Source of the DNA: Polynucleobacter sp. AP-Reno-20A-A9
Lineage (GTDB): Bacteria; Pseudomonadota; Gammaproteobacteria; Burkholderiales; Burkholderiaceae
DNA: 64,000 nt
NCBI RefSeq assembly: GCF_018882085.1
Contig: NZ_JACVPB010000004.1
Span: 141,799-205,798 of the forward strand
Direction: 5' to 3'
Shown: in pieces, positions 31,227-41,162 of the stretch
Numbering within the stretch: the stretch's first letter is position 1
Layout of the letters: every line of letters begins with the position of its first letter
Notes under the pieces: model-generated
The model's input: only the letters and a program-made list of their open reading frames with translations
Database searches by the model: none
What the model was told of the DNA's origin: nothing
Translations under genes and position numbers: made by a program

Positions 31227-31304
31227 TCAGGCCTTACCCGCCCCAAGCTTTAGGCTTAGTGCTAGCAGAAGGAGGCCAGTTAAAGGTGAGAAATTCATCA
31301 ACAT
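31227..31304 (-). CDS. leuL: leuA operon leader peptide (attenuator)
   Basis: A 25-codon ORF too short for routine calling. It has nine leucine codons, including four in a row (CTC CTT CTG CTA, residues 11-14) and then CTA, CTA and CTT at residues 16, 18 and 20. The core reads LTGLLLLALSLKL, close in style to the enterobacterial LeuL core FTGLLLL. It ends at a TGA, 41 bases before a perfect terminator. A ribosome stalled at codons 11-14 leaves the antiterminator arm at 31240-31248 free, while one reaching the stop covers it. ATG 31304 is used; an in-frame ATG at 31298 is also possible. Confidence 0.88.
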   Translation of the reverse strand: MLMNFSPLTGLLLLALSLKLGAGKA

Positions 31305-31332
31305 AGAATTAATATACTCCAAAAATGGCAGA

Positions 31333-32196
31333 TTAGCTAAAACGCTTGCCGCTCAGTCTTTCCCAAGCCCAGATTACATAGCCAGAGATGGAGTACACCA
31401 CGAATAAACCAAATAGGGTTAAGGGCGGGTTAGAGGAGATTAAGACAAAGGTCAAGATCATTAAAACCATCACGCCAAACGGCACTCGATAACGGACATC
31501 CAAAGCCTTCCCACTGTAAAAGCGGGCATTTGAGACCATGGTGAGTCCAGCATAGACGGCAATAAAGAAGGTGACCCAAGGGATAGCTGTATCGCGAACC
31601 GGAATCTTATTGTCATCTGCCAACCAAATAAAGCCAGCCATTAAAGCACCTGCAGCAGGACTCGGAAGGCCTTGAAAAAACTTCTTGTCTACTATCCCAG
31701 TATTTACGTTAAAGCGGGCCAAACGCAAGGCAGCACCAGCACAATAAGTAAAGGCTGCTAGCCAGCCCCACTTACCCAAATCTTTTAAAGCCCACTCATA
31801 AGCTACCAATGCAGGCGCAACCCCAAATGAGACCATATCAGCAAGAGAATCGTATTGCTCGCCAAACGCGCTCTGAGTATTGGTCATACGCGCCACACGG
31901 CCGTCCATACCGTCAAGAACCATTGAGGCAAAAATCGCAATTGCTGCAATCTCGAACTGATGGTTCATTGCGTTAACAATGGCATAGAAGCCGCAAAATA
32001 AAGCGGCTGTTGTAAAAGCGTTTGGAAGAAGGTAAATACCCTTGCTACGCAAGCGGGGCTTTTCTGGATGCAGCTCTTCTACTTCGTAATCAATACCATC
32101 ACCCAAGTCTTCAGCCCACTGATTTTCTGAAGAGATTGTCCGTCTGCTCGAGAGACGGCTTCGGTCGATACGACCGCGACGGCGAAATGTAGTCAA
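31333..32196 (-). CDS. pssA: CDP-diacylglycerol-serine O-phosphatidyltransferase, probable TTG start
   Basis: Makes phosphatidylserine in the inner membrane. The CDP-alcohol phosphotransferase signature is complete: DGRVAR, eight residues, G-EQY-D-SLA-D. About 287 residues with several membrane helices, after a hydrophilic Arg- and Glu-rich N-terminal extension of about 50 residues. The TTG at 32196 (MTTFRRRGR) behind AGGA avoids overlap with psd; the frame reaches an earlier ATG at 32283 inside psd. Product feeds directly into Psd, encoded just upstream. Confidence 0.9.
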   Translation of the reverse strand: MTTFRRRGRIDRSRLSSRRTISSENQWAEDLGDGIDYEVEELHPEKPRLRSKGIYLLPNAFTTAALFCGFYAIVNAMNHQFEIAAIAIFASMVLDGMDGRVARMTNTQSAFGEQYDSLADMVSFGVAPALVAYEWALKDLGKWGWLAAFTYCAGAALRLARFNVNTGIVDKKFFQGLPSPAAGALMAGFIWLADDNKIPVRDTAIPWVTFFIAVYAGLTMVSNARFYSGKALDVRYRVPFGVMVLMILTFVLISSNPPLTLFGLFVVYSISGYVIWAWERLSGKRFS

Positions 32197-32224
32197 AAAA
32201 TATCCTAGTGAATAAAATTTCGAA

Positions 32225-32872
32225 TCAATCCAAACCAGGCAAACGCGCCAAGGCTGTATTTGTTGCAAATACTTTATCGCCAACGCTCACCAGAGGTTCT
32301 GCGGTCAATGGTAAATAGACATCCACCCTCGAACCAAAACGAATAAATCCATAGCGCTCTCCCGCTTTAAGGCGATCACCAACATGGATGTAGCAAAGAA
32401 TACGGCGGGCAATTAAACCGGCGACCTGCACCAAAGTAACCACCTGACCATTCGCATCAATTACAACGGCATTACGCTCGTTCTCGGTAGATGCCTTATC
32501 TAAATCTGCATTCACAAACTTACCAGGGAAGTATTGAATCTCCTTCACCAAGCCATTTACAGCACTACGGTTAGAGTGCACATTAAATACATTCATGAAT
32601 ACGCTGATTTTGAGTGCTTCACGACCAGCATACGGATCATTAGCTTTTTCTACAACAACGATGCGACCATCTGCCGGGGATAAAACCAAATCGCGCCCCA
32701 TAGCAGGAATGCGCTGTGGGTCACGAAAGAACTGCAGAACAAAGAAAAAAATGATCCAAAGAGGCCATGACCAGGCTATGCCGCCTAGATAGTGAACCAG
32801 CAAAGTCACCGCCCCCACTAACGCTAAATACGGCCAACCTTCTTTCGCAATAATGGGGTGTGGATACATCAT
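32225..32872 (-). CDS. psd: Phosphatidylserine decarboxylase proenzyme
   Basis: Converts phosphatidylserine to phosphatidylethanolamine. At 215 residues it is the short (type II) form. The self-cleavage site that makes the pyruvoyl group is the Gly-Ser in [11 protein letters not shown] near the C-terminus. [25 protein letters not shown] and the N-terminal membrane segment (about residues 13-46) are visible. It lies between ilvC and pssA on one transcript. Confidence 0.95.
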   Translation of the reverse strand: MMYPHPIIAKEGWPYLALVGAVTLLVHYLGGIAWSWPLWIIFFFVLQFFRDPQRIPAMGRDLVLSPADGRIVVVEKANDPYAGREALKISVFMNVFNVHSNRSAVNGLVKEIQYFPGKFVNADLDKASTENERNAVVIDANGQVVTLVQVAGLIARRILCYIHVGDRLKAGERYGFIRFGSRVDVYLPLTAEPLVSVGDKVFATNTALARLPGLD

Positions 32873-32925
32873 CTTTGTTCTGAGCCTTTTAATGAACTGC
32901 TATTGGTAAATGCTTAGCTTTTAGC

Positions 32926-33984
<1,059 letters not shown>

Positions 33985-33994
33985 TTAAAAAAAA

Positions 33995-34486
33995 TTAAAC
34001 CTTGAGGATGCGTTCACCGCGACCAATTCCAGAGCCACCCGAACGGACGGTTTCCAAAATCGATGCACGATCGATCGAATCAATAAAGGCATCCAACTTG
34101 GCACCATCGCCTGTTAACTCGATGGTGTAACTCTTGTCAGTCACATCAATAATGCGACCACGGAAGATATCGGTAGTACGTTTGAGTTCTTCACGTTCTT
34201 TGCCTACCGCACGCACCTTAATCATCATGAGCTCGCGCTCAATATGCGGACCTTCACTTAAATCAAATACCTTAACCACCTCAACCAAACGGTTTAAGTG
34301 CTTGGTAATTTGCTCAATGACATCATCAGAACCAAAAGTGACGATCGTCATGCGAGATAAAGAGGGGTCTTCAGTAGGCGCAACACTCAAAGTATCAATG
34401 TTGTAACCACGCGCAGAAAATAAACCCACTACACGCGATAAGGCGCCCGGCTCGTTCTCAATAAGTACAGAAATAATGTGTCGCAT
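33995..34486 (-). CDS. ilvH: Acetolactate synthase small (regulatory) subunit
   Basis: ACT-domain subunit that confers valine feedback inhibition on the large subunit, 163 residues. The start RHIISVLIENEPGALSRVVGLFSARGYNIDTL is the classic ACT fold. Its ATG overlaps the TAA of ilvB in a TAATG arrangement, so translation is probably coupled and subunit ratio controlled. Confidence 0.97.
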   Translation of the reverse strand: MRHIISVLIENEPGALSRVVGLFSARGYNIDTLSVAPTEDPSLSRMTIVTFGSDDVIEQITKHLNRLVEVVKVFDLSEGPHIERELMMIKVRAVGKEREELKRTTDIFRGRIIDVTDKSYTIELTGDGAKLDAFIDSIDRASILETVRSGGSGIGRGERILKV

Positions 34487-36273
34487 TAGAGATCCTCGCT
34501 ACCCAAAAGCATTTCAGTAATACCCTTGCCTGCTTGGACCATAGGCCAAACGTTTTCCTCTGGGTCAGTCTGGAAATCCATAAACACCGTACGATCTTTT
34601 AAGCGAATTGCTTCTTTTAGCGCGCCCTCAACATCGGATTTTTTCTCAATACGCATACCAACGTGACCGTATGCCTCTGCTAACTTCACAAAGTCAGGCA
34701 AAGAATCCATGTATGAGCTGGAATAACGTTTGTTATAGGTAAGCTCTTGCCACTGGCGAACCATACCTAGATAACGGTTATTCAAAGACACAATCTTCAC
34801 AGGAGTGTTGTATTGCTTACAGGTAGAAAGCTCCTGAATACACATCTGAATTGAGCCTTCGCCAGTAATAGCAAATACATCCTTCTCAGGAAACGCTTTC
34901 TTGATACCCATGGCATAAGGTAAACCTACGCCCATAGTACCCAGGCCACCTGAGTTAATCCAACGACGTGGCTGATCAAACTTGTAGAACTGAGCAGCCC
35001 ACATTTGATGCTGACCAACGTCAGATGTGATGAATGCATCACCACCAGTGAGCTCCCACAACTTTTGAACCACGTACTGTGGCTTCACAATTTGAGAGGC
35101 TTCGTCGTATTTCAAGCAATCTTTTTTGCGCCACTCATTAATCTGATCCCACCAAGCAGCAACTTTGTCGCCATTCTTACGTGGACCAGCGGCTTTCAAT
35201 TGCGCAGTCATCTCTACCAATACTTCTTTGAGATTGCCAACAATCGGAACATCCACCTTCACACGCTTAGAGATAACTGAAGGATCGATATCAATATGGA
35301 TGATCTTGCGTGGGTGACTTGCAAAGTGTTGCGTGTTGCCAATGACGCGGTCATCAAAACGCGCACCAATAGCAATCAACACGTCACTGTGCTGCATTGC
35401 CATATTGGCTTCGTAGGTTCCGTGCATACCAAGCATGCCCAAGAACTGAGGACTTGTTCCGGGGAAACCGCCCAAGCCCATCAAGGTATTGGTAACGGGA
35501 TAGCCCAGTAGGTCAGCAAACTCCTTAAGCTCAGGAGCGGCATCCGACAGAATCACGCCACCACCGGTATAGATGTATGGACGCTCTGCCTCTTGCAATA
35601 ACGCTACAGCTTTACGAATCTGACCGCTATGCCCCTTTACAACAGGGTTGTAAGAGCGCATTTCCAAAGTCTCTGGATAAACAAATGGCCCTTTAGCAGC
35701 AGATACGTCTTTAGGAATATCAATCAACACAGGACCAGGACGTCCTGTCTGCGCAATATGGAAAGCCTTCTTCAATACCAACGGAAGATCTTTCACATCT
35801 TTTACTAAGAAGTTGTGCTTCACCACCGGACGCGTGATGCCAACGGTATCTGCCTCCTGGAAAGCATCTTCACCAATCGCGTAAGTTGGAACATTACCGC
35901 TGATGATCACCAACGGGATGGAGTCGGTATAAGCAGTTGCGATACCGGTCACCGCATTGGTAACGCCAGGACCAGAGGTAACTAACGCAACACCAACCTT
36001 ACCGGTTGCGCGCGCGTAACCATCAGCAGCATGAACTGCTGCTTGCTCATGGCGAACCAGAATATGTTCAAACTTATCTTGTTTAAAAATTTCATCGTAG
36101 ATAAAGAGCACGGATCCGCCTGGGTAACCCCAGACAAATTCAACGCCCTCTTTGTGCAGTGCATGCACGAGCATTTCAGCACCAATCATTTCTGGAGGGG
36201 CTTCTACGAGATTTGTATTTGTTGAGTCTTTGTTAGCTTTAGTAGCTAAAAATTCGGCGCTGCTTGTATTCAT
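34486..36273 (-). CDS. ilvB: Acetolactate synthase large (catalytic) subunit
   Basis: ThDP- and FAD-dependent condensation of pyruvate, 595 residues. The glutamate that activates ThDP is in RHEQAAVHAADGYAR. The ThDP pyrophosphate motif is ITGEGSIQMCIQELSTCKQYN, with the downstream LNNRYLGMVRQWQ. The first 28 residues are a variable extension. It opens the ilvBHC-psd-pssA-leuA series. Confidence 0.96.
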   Translation of the reverse strand: MNTSSAEFLATKANKDSTNTNLVEAPPEMIGAEMLVHALHKEGVEFVWGYPGGSVLFIYDEIFKQDKFEHILVRHEQAAVHAADGYARATGKVGVALVTSGPGVTNAVTGIATAYTDSIPLVIISGNVPTYAIGEDAFQEADTVGITRPVVKHNFLVKDVKDLPLVLKKAFHIAQTGRPGPVLIDIPKDVSAAKGPFVYPETLEMRSYNPVVKGHSGQIRKAVALLQEAERPYIYTGGGVILSDAAPELKEFADLLGYPVTNTLMGLGGFPGTSPQFLGMLGMHGTYEANMAMQHSDVLIAIGARFDDRVIGNTQHFASHPRKIIHIDIDPSVISKRVKVDVPIVGNLKEVLVEMTAQLKAAGPRKNGDKVAAWWDQINEWRKKDCLKYDEASQIVKPQYVVQKLWELTGGDAFITSDVGQHQMWAAQFYKFDQPRRWINSGGLGTMGVGLPYAMGIKKAFPEKDVFAITGEGSIQMCIQELSTCKQYNTPVKIVSLNNRYLGMVRQWQELTYNKRYSSSYMDSLPDFVKLAEAYGHVGMRIEKKSDVEGALKEAIRLKDRTVFMDFQTDPEENVWPMVQAGKGITEMLLGSEDL

Positions 36274-36407
36274 TTTCTTTCGTCCTTTGCAATTTTCGGC
36301 AAAAAATTGTTTGGTCTGTTCTATCCCTTGCTTTTGGCCTGAGTTCGAACGGCGCTGCTACCGGAAAAAACCACTTCTTGAATGAGATTCTAGGTAGTAA
36401 GCCCTAC

Positions 36408-36415
36408 ATTCTATA
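36408..36415 (-). promoter_or_regulatory. Candidate -10 element (TATAGAAT) for the ilvB operon
   Basis: TATAGAAT on the minus strand lies about 135 bases before ilvB. No good -35 is obvious, and no branched-chain leader peptide or terminator is visible between it and ilvB. The 194-base gap also holds the start region of the divergent sigma-factor gene. Confidence 0.35.
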
Positions 36416-36466
36416 ACAATCCCCTAAAATGGCTGAATTCTTACAGATTCAGGTCTAATCCATTGC

Positions 36467-37036
36467 ATGGCATCAGCCCAAGAACTATCTGACTTTCTGA
36501 GTAGCGTCGAGCAGCGTGCTTTCAAGCAAGCGGTTTATGCCGTGCGTGATGACGATGCTGCGATGGATATTGTGCAAGATGCCATGATTAAATTAGCCGA
36601 AAAATATGGTGATAGGCCTGCCGGTGAACTACCCCTGGTATTCACCAGAATTCTGCAAAACCGCATTCATGATTGGTTTAGACGCCAAAAGGTCAGAAAT
36701 ACCTGGGTCACCCTGTTTTCCAATATGGGCAAAAAGACCGATGAAGGCGATGATTTTGACCCTTTGGAGTCACTTTCAGCCCCCGATGACAGTGAAATTC
36801 ACCAGGATGGGGCTCAGAAGCTAGAAAAAAGTCAGCTTTTACAGGCTTTGGAGTCAGAAATATCTAAATTACCTGTACGTCAACGAGAAGCCTTCCTGAT
36901 GCGTTATTGGGATGAGCTAAGCATTACCGAGACGGCCAAGGCTATGAGTTGTAGTGAAGGTAGCGTCAAAACCCACTGCTCTAGAGCCACCCAATCTTTA
37001 GCTAAAGCATTGAAATTAAAAGGAATTACGCTGTGA
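36467..37036 (+). CDS. RNA polymerase sigma factor, sigma-70 family (ECF-like)
   Basis: A 189-residue alternative sigma factor. Region 2 covers about residues 15-75 (AVRDDDAAMDIVQDAMIKLAE, RIHDWFRRQK). Region 4 is LPVRQREAFLMRYWDELSITETAKAMSCSEGSVKTHCSRA, with the recognition helix. An acidic linker of about 45 residues separates them, and region 3 is absent. TCTAAT sits seven bases before the ATG with no ribosome site, suggesting a very short leader. It overlaps the next gene by four bases (GTGA), the usual layout of a sigma factor and its regulator. Confidence 0.88.
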   Translation: MASAQELSDFLSSVEQRAFKQAVYAVRDDDAAMDIVQDAMIKLAEKYGDRPAGELPLVFTRILQNRIHDWFRRQKVRNTWVTLFSNMGKKTDEGDDFDPLESLSAPDDSEIHQDGAQKLEKSQLLQALESEISKLPVRQREAFLMRYWDELSITETAKAMSCSEGSVKTHCSRATQSLAKALKLKGITL

Positions 37037-37491
37037 AACACTTTGATGACCAATTTACCCAGTCTCAAGTCGACCAATTTGGCCAGGCTAGCGCTGCCCT
37101 GCTCCGTCAAAGCACTCAAACCATTCCTCAAAATATTAAGGATCGGCTTTATGCAGCTCGTATGAAAGCCCTTTCTGTCAGAAAACCTGAAAAAGTACGT
37201 CTTCAGAAACATGTTTTGGCTGGCCCATCACGTAATTGGACCTCTGGATCCAATGGTCTCTGGGATACCATTGGTTGGATTGCACCCTTAGTGGTTCTCG
37301 TTTTTGGTCTCATAGGTATTGCTCAGTGGCAAGATGACTCTCGGATCAATGACATCGCCGAAGTGGATGCCGCCCTCTTGTCCGATGATGTACCTCCTGA
37401 TGCATATGCAGATAGCGGATTCATGGCCTTCCTTAAAAATGGCCCTCTCTCCGAATCTGATAGCGCATCTGATTCTGTTCAAAGTAAATAA
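37033..37491 (+). CDS. DUF3619 family membrane protein, possible anti-sigma factor
   Basis: A 152-residue protein with a basic cytoplasmic N-terminal part of about 80 residues, one membrane segment at about residues 81-98 (WIAPLVVLVFGLIGIAQW), and an acidic outer tail. The N-terminal region has the helical look of an anti-sigma domain (QFGQASAALLRQSTQTIPQNIKDRL) but lacks a zinc HxxxCxxC motif. Start GTG overlaps the sigma TGA, so coupling is likely. Function as anti-sigma is inferred from topology and location. Confidence 0.75.
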   Translation: MKHFDDQFTQSQVDQFGQASAALLRQSTQTIPQNIKDRLYAARMKALSVRKPEKVRLQKHVLAGPSRNWTSGSNGLWDTIGWIAPLVVLVFGLIGIAQWQDDSRINDIAEVDAALLSDDVPPDAYADSGFMAFLKNGPLSESDSASDSVQSK

Positions 37492-37505
37492 TCTCGACCC
37501 ACTTG

Positions 37506-38120
37506 ATGTCACTAACAACTAGATCGCAAAAAACTTGCAGCCTAGTGCTCGTGGCATTTTTCTGTGCGACTCAAGCCGGTACATCACTAGCGCAAGGTAC
37601 GCCCAGCGCCCCCCATGGAAAAGCCGCTGCCATTCCTGAAAAAAAACCAGACGGCACTTGGGAAGGCTTAAAGCCAACACAACAAAAGATTCTCGCGCCG
37701 CTAGAAAGCGACTGGGATTACATGCTGCCTGATAGTCGCAAAAAATGGATTCAGGTTGCCAACATCTACCCCAAGATGAGCGCACAAGATCAAGAGCGCC
37801 TTCAGTCTCGCATGACAAGCTGGTCCAATCTTTCGCAAAAGGATCGTCGCATTGCTAGAGAAAATTACCTCACCAGCCTGAAATTCCCTGCTGAGAAAAA
37901 GGCAGAGGCATGGTATGCCTACCAAAAGCTGAGCGATGATCAAAAGAAGAAACTAGCTGAATCAGAGGCGAAGAAAAAACCTACTGCCGCTAATGCCCCA
38001 ACACTTCAGCAGCACCCTATTTCACCTAAAGCCGCTCTCCCCGCCGCCATCATCGCTCCGAGCGCTCCTGCGCCAGCAGAGGGCGCTGGATCCAATGCGG
38101 AAGCAAGCTCCCCTTATTAA
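37506..38120 (+). CDS. DUF3106 family exported protein
   Basis: Secreted or periplasmic protein of about 204 residues. Signal peptide at about residues 1-29, hydrophobic core CSLVLVAFFCATQAG, cleavage near SLAQG. The conserved DUF3106 body is Trp-rich with repeated Trp/Arg-Glu spacing (LAPLESDWDYMLPDSRKKW, RMTSWSNLSQKDRRIARENY). It resembles Spy/CpxP- or RseP-regulator-like helical periplasmic proteins only superficially. The tail is Ala/Pro-rich. ATG 37506 is used; a TTG one codon earlier is also in frame. Confidence 0.8.
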   Translation: MSLTTRSQKTCSLVLVAFFCATQAGTSLAQGTPSAPHGKAAAIPEKKPDGTWEGLKPTQQKILAPLESDWDYMLPDSRKKWIQVANIYPKMSAQDQERLQSRMTSWSNLSQKDRRIARENYLTSLKFPAEKKAEAWYAYQKLSDDQKKKLAESEAKKKPTAANAPTLQQHPISPKAALPAAIIAPSAPAPAEGAGSNAEASSPY

Positions 38121-38128
38121 GCGGTCTC

Positions 38129-38665
38129 ATGACACCTGCTGAATTAAACGCATTACCATCACCCCAATTTTGGCGCCGCGTCTCTTGCTGCCTCTATGAG
38201 CAACTCGTATTACTTGGTGTCACCGCATTTACTTTTTTAGTTCCCAATCTTGGATTGGGAATACTATTTGGCATCTCATTACCTAGCTGGCTAACATTTT
38301 TATATCTCTACGCTGTGCTGGGGATTTATTTTGTTTGGTACTGGACAAAAGCTGGTCAAACACTGGCTATGCAAACCTGGCGCGTCCGCATTATTGGAGG
38401 CGGCGGTTTCAATCTCACTAAACAACAGGCTTTTTGGCGCTATGTCTACGGCTCCCTCTGGCTGATTCCTTGCGTTATATTGCAGTGGGCTTTTCATTTG
38501 GAGAAATGGCAAATCATTGAAATGCTATTTACCGTAGCACTGCTCATTTGGCCACTGAGCATTTACGTTGATCGTAGAAATTTACACTATCGACAAAGTC
38601 TTCCAGACCGATTGGCTGGTACACGGTTGGTTGAGTTACCCAAAAACCTCATTACACTAACTTAA
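38129..38665 (+). CDS. RDD family membrane protein
   Basis: A 178-residue inner-membrane protein with four predicted helices. RDD-type features are the N-terminal FWRRVSCCLYEQLVLLGVTAF, the central TLAMQTWRVRII and KQQAFWRYVYGSLW, and the C-terminal HYRQSLPDRLAGTRLV, which carries the Asp. Function is unknown; some members have been linked to ion or osmotic homeostasis. It is the fourth gene of the sigma/DUF3619/DUF3106 cassette. Confidence 0.82.
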   Translation: MTPAELNALPSPQFWRRVSCCLYEQLVLLGVTAFTFLVPNLGLGILFGISLPSWLTFLYLYAVLGIYFVWYWTKAGQTLAMQTWRVRIIGGGGFNLTKQQAFWRYVYGSLWLIPCVILQWAFHLEKWQIIEMLFTVALLIWPLSIYVDRRNLHYRQSLPDRLAGTRLVELPKNLITLT

Positions 38666-38680
38666 GAACTGCGTCTTAAG
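38661..38680. repeat. Inverted repeat overlapping both stop codons of convergent genes
   Basis: CTTAAGA and TCTTAAG are separated by ACTGCG. One arm contains the TAA of the RDD gene and the other the stop of the FtsX-like gene on the opposite strand. There is no T-run, so any terminator role is weak. Confidence 0.35.
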
Positions 38681-41162
38681 CCTCTCGCAGGCATTCCACT
38701 GCAGTAGCCTTCTGAATTCTCCTCTGGAAGCGATATCCAGACGCAAGGCAAGCACTGACCCCAAATGCAATACCCATTAATAAGGCCTCTCCAAAGGCGT
38801 TAAATGGAATTTCCATCACGAAATAGCCCAAAGCCCAAGCTGCGGCACCAGAGGCTAGCCCCGCTAACAGCCCAGCCAACATGCCAACCATCACTAATTC
38901 AATATTTGCAATATTGGCCAGGGTAGCTCGAGAGGCACCTAAGGCTTTTAATAAAGCTGCATTTTTATAGCGCTCATCTTGAGTAGCCGCTATTGCTGAC
39001 ATTAAAACCAAGAACGCTGCAGCAATCGTAAATGCTAAGAGCAATCCCAATACGGAGGAAAGCTTATTCAATACCTCCTGAATTTGTTGCAGCGATGCTG
39101 AAACATCCACAATAGTTAAATTCGGATAGGCTTGGCTCAACTCAAAATCCAAGGATTCTTGTTTGGGTGATTGGTAATAAGAAGTAATCCAGGATTGCGG
39201 TAATGATTGCAACTGCGCAGGCGGCATGATGACAAAAAAGTTCACGCGCATCGAACCCCAGTCAAGCTTTCGCATGGAGGTAATTGGGGCAACAACTTTT
39301 TCTCCGGCAACTTCAAAGACTAACTGATCGCCCAATTTCAGCTTCAAGGTTTTAGCGATGCCAGTTTCCATGGAGATCTGGGGTGTATCGCCTTCAATCC
39401 ATTTGCCCGCAAGGATTTGATTGCCTGGTGGCAATTGATTGGCATAAGATAAATTGAACTCTCGATCAATTAAACGCTTAGCATTTTCTTCTGAGTAATC
39501 ATTGGGCGTAATGTCTCTGCCATTAATTTCAATCAAGCGACCACGCACCATTGGATAAAACTGCGGAGCTGAAACACCTGCATTTTCCAGTGACTGCGTA
39601 AGCCCCTGCTTTTGATCGGCTTGAACATTAATCATGAAGCGATTAGGTGCATCACTGGGTATATTGCCTTGCCAGGCGCTTAAAAAATCCGCCCGTAAGA
39701 GCAAAACCAATAACAGCGCCATCAAAGCAATACCTAGCGCTGTAATTTGCACCACCGCAAGACCAGTCCTCCGCCCCTGGGCAAGAATGACAAAGCCCAG
39801 TGCAAAGCGTTGAGTGCGCACCCTGGAAAGCAGTCGCAAAATACCCCAAGATACGGAGGCAAAAAGGAGGATGGCAACCCCGAAACTAAGGCTAGTCCAT
39901 AAGGCTAGTTTCCAATCGCGTGCCGCAAGCATGATCAATATCACTGCTGCAGCTAATCCACATACGGCAGTCCAAATAGTCGAAATGCCAATACCTTCAA
40001 ATTCTTTTCTGATCAATCGAATAGGGGCAACCTTTACTAAGCTGAAGATTGCCGGACCTGCAAAACCAAACAACAAGAACCAAGCCACCAATACACTCCA
40101 GAGCACGGGCCAAAAAGAGACGGCTGGTAATTCAGTTAACACCAAATTTCCCAAGAGAACAGTTAATACATACTGTCCAAGGTATCCCAAAATGGAGCCC
40201 ATCAATGCAGCAATGAGTCCAAGCCCTAAAAGAGTCTGCCCTTGTCGCCTGAGAATCATGCTCGAACTCGCCCCAAGACACTTCAGGACGGCGCAGGCAT
40301 CTGCCTGTTTGCGGGTATAGCGATGAGCTGATAAAGCAATAGCAACCGCAGCGACCATCGCTGTTAATAAAGCAATCAAGGAGAGAAAGCGATCTGCACG
40401 CTCCAGCGTTTTACGCATCAGAGGTTGGGCATTTTCGAGGGTTTCAATCCGAACGCCCTTGATACCTTCGGATTCAATATATCGACTTGCCCACTCCCCA
40501 TACGAATGGATTTGCTCATCAGAGCCCGCCAATAACAATCGATAAGTTACCCTGCTGCCAAGTCCGATGAGTCCAGTGTCACTGAGATCAGACATGGGCA
40601 TCATCACCCGGGGTGCAAAGTTCATGAACCCTGCGCCACGATCTAATTCTCGCTCCAGAACTCCCCCAATCACAAAGGCTTTTTGACCAAGCTGAATTGA
40701 ATCGCCTTCTTTCGCATGCAAACTCGCCAACATCGCAGGATCAACCCAAACAGATCCCTGGACAGGTCCAGCACTGAATGTCTTGTCTTGGGCAGTCGAT
40801 TGAACACGCAAAGCACCCCGCAATGGATATTGAGGGCTTACAGCCTTAAGCGAGGCAAGCTTGCTGTGCGAACCCACGGTTGCCATGCTCGGAAATACAA
40901 TTGTCTGAGCTAGCTGTAGCCTCCTACTCTTTGCCTCATCTAAAAATAGATTGGACAAAGGCTGGTCGGAGACGATCAGCAAGTCCGAGGCCAGAAGTTG
41001 GCGAGCATCGAATGCAAACGCTCTTTGCATTCGATCTGCCAAAAAACTAACGCTAGAGAGCGCTGTTACCGAAAGTGTTAACGCAACAAACAGCCAAGCT
41101 AATTCAGTTGAGCGTAGATCGCGTCTCAAACCACCCAAGAAGTGAAAAAATGATTTAATCAA
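38676..41162 (-). CDS. ABC transporter permease, FtsX-like (YbbP type), TTG start
   Basis: An 828-residue inner-membrane permease with two FtsX-like domains. The first membrane helix is at about residues 22-40, then a large periplasmic loop, three helices around residues 255-375, further helices, a second loop and a C-terminal three-helix FtsX block (AATQDERYKNAALLKALGAS). It resembles YbbP, which works with the ATPase YbbA, but no ATPase gene is next to it. The TTG start overlaps the SDR stop by four bases; the first ATG would remove the first helix. Confidence 0.83.
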   Translation of the reverse strand: MIKSFFHFLGGLRRDLRSTELAWLFVALTLSVTALSSVSFLADRMQRAFAFDARQLLASDLLIVSDQPLSNLFLDEAKSRRLQLAQTIVFPSMATVGSHSKLASLKAVSPQYPLRGALRVQSTAQDKTFSAGPVQGSVWVDPAMLASLHAKEGDSIQLGQKAFVIGGVLERELDRGAGFMNFAPRVMMPMSDLSDTGLIGLGSRVTYRLLLAGSDEQIHSYGEWASRYIESEGIKGVRIETLENAQPLMRKTLERADRFLSLIALLTAMVAAVAIALSAHRYTRKQADACAVLKCLGASSSMILRRQGQTLLGLGLIAALMGSILGYLGQYVLTVLLGNLVLTELPAVSFWPVLWSVLVAWFLLFGFAGPAIFSLVKVAPIRLIRKEFEGIGISTIWTAVCGLAAAVILIMLAARDWKLALWTSLSFGVAILLFASVSWGILRLLSRVRTQRFALGFVILAQGRRTGLAVVQITALGIALMALLLVLLLRADFLSAWQGNIPSDAPNRFMINVQADQKQGLTQSLENAGVSAPQFYPMVRGRLIEINGRDITPNDYSEENAKRLIDREFNLSYANQLPPGNQILAGKWIEGDTPQISMETGIAKTLKLKLGDQLVFEVAGEKVVAPITSMRKLDWGSMRVNFFVIMPPAQLQSLPQSWITSYYQSPKQESLDFELSQAYPNLTIVDVSASLQQIQEVLNKLSSVLGLLLAFTIAAAFLVLMSAIAATQDERYKNAALLKALGASRATLANIANIELVMVGMLAGLLAGLASGAAAWALGYFVMEIPFNAFGEALLMGIAFGVSACLASGYRFQRRIQKATAVECLREA

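Noticed and set aside
36274..36407. Possible ilv leader peptide and attenuator before ilvB
   Set aside because: No short ORF rich in Ile, Val or Leu and no terminator hairpin with T-run was found on the minus strand.
39814..40320. 168-codon plus-strand ORF opposite the FtsX-like permease
   Set aside because: Antisense shadow of a real gene; rich in Pro/Thr/Asn as such shadows are, and no ribosome site.
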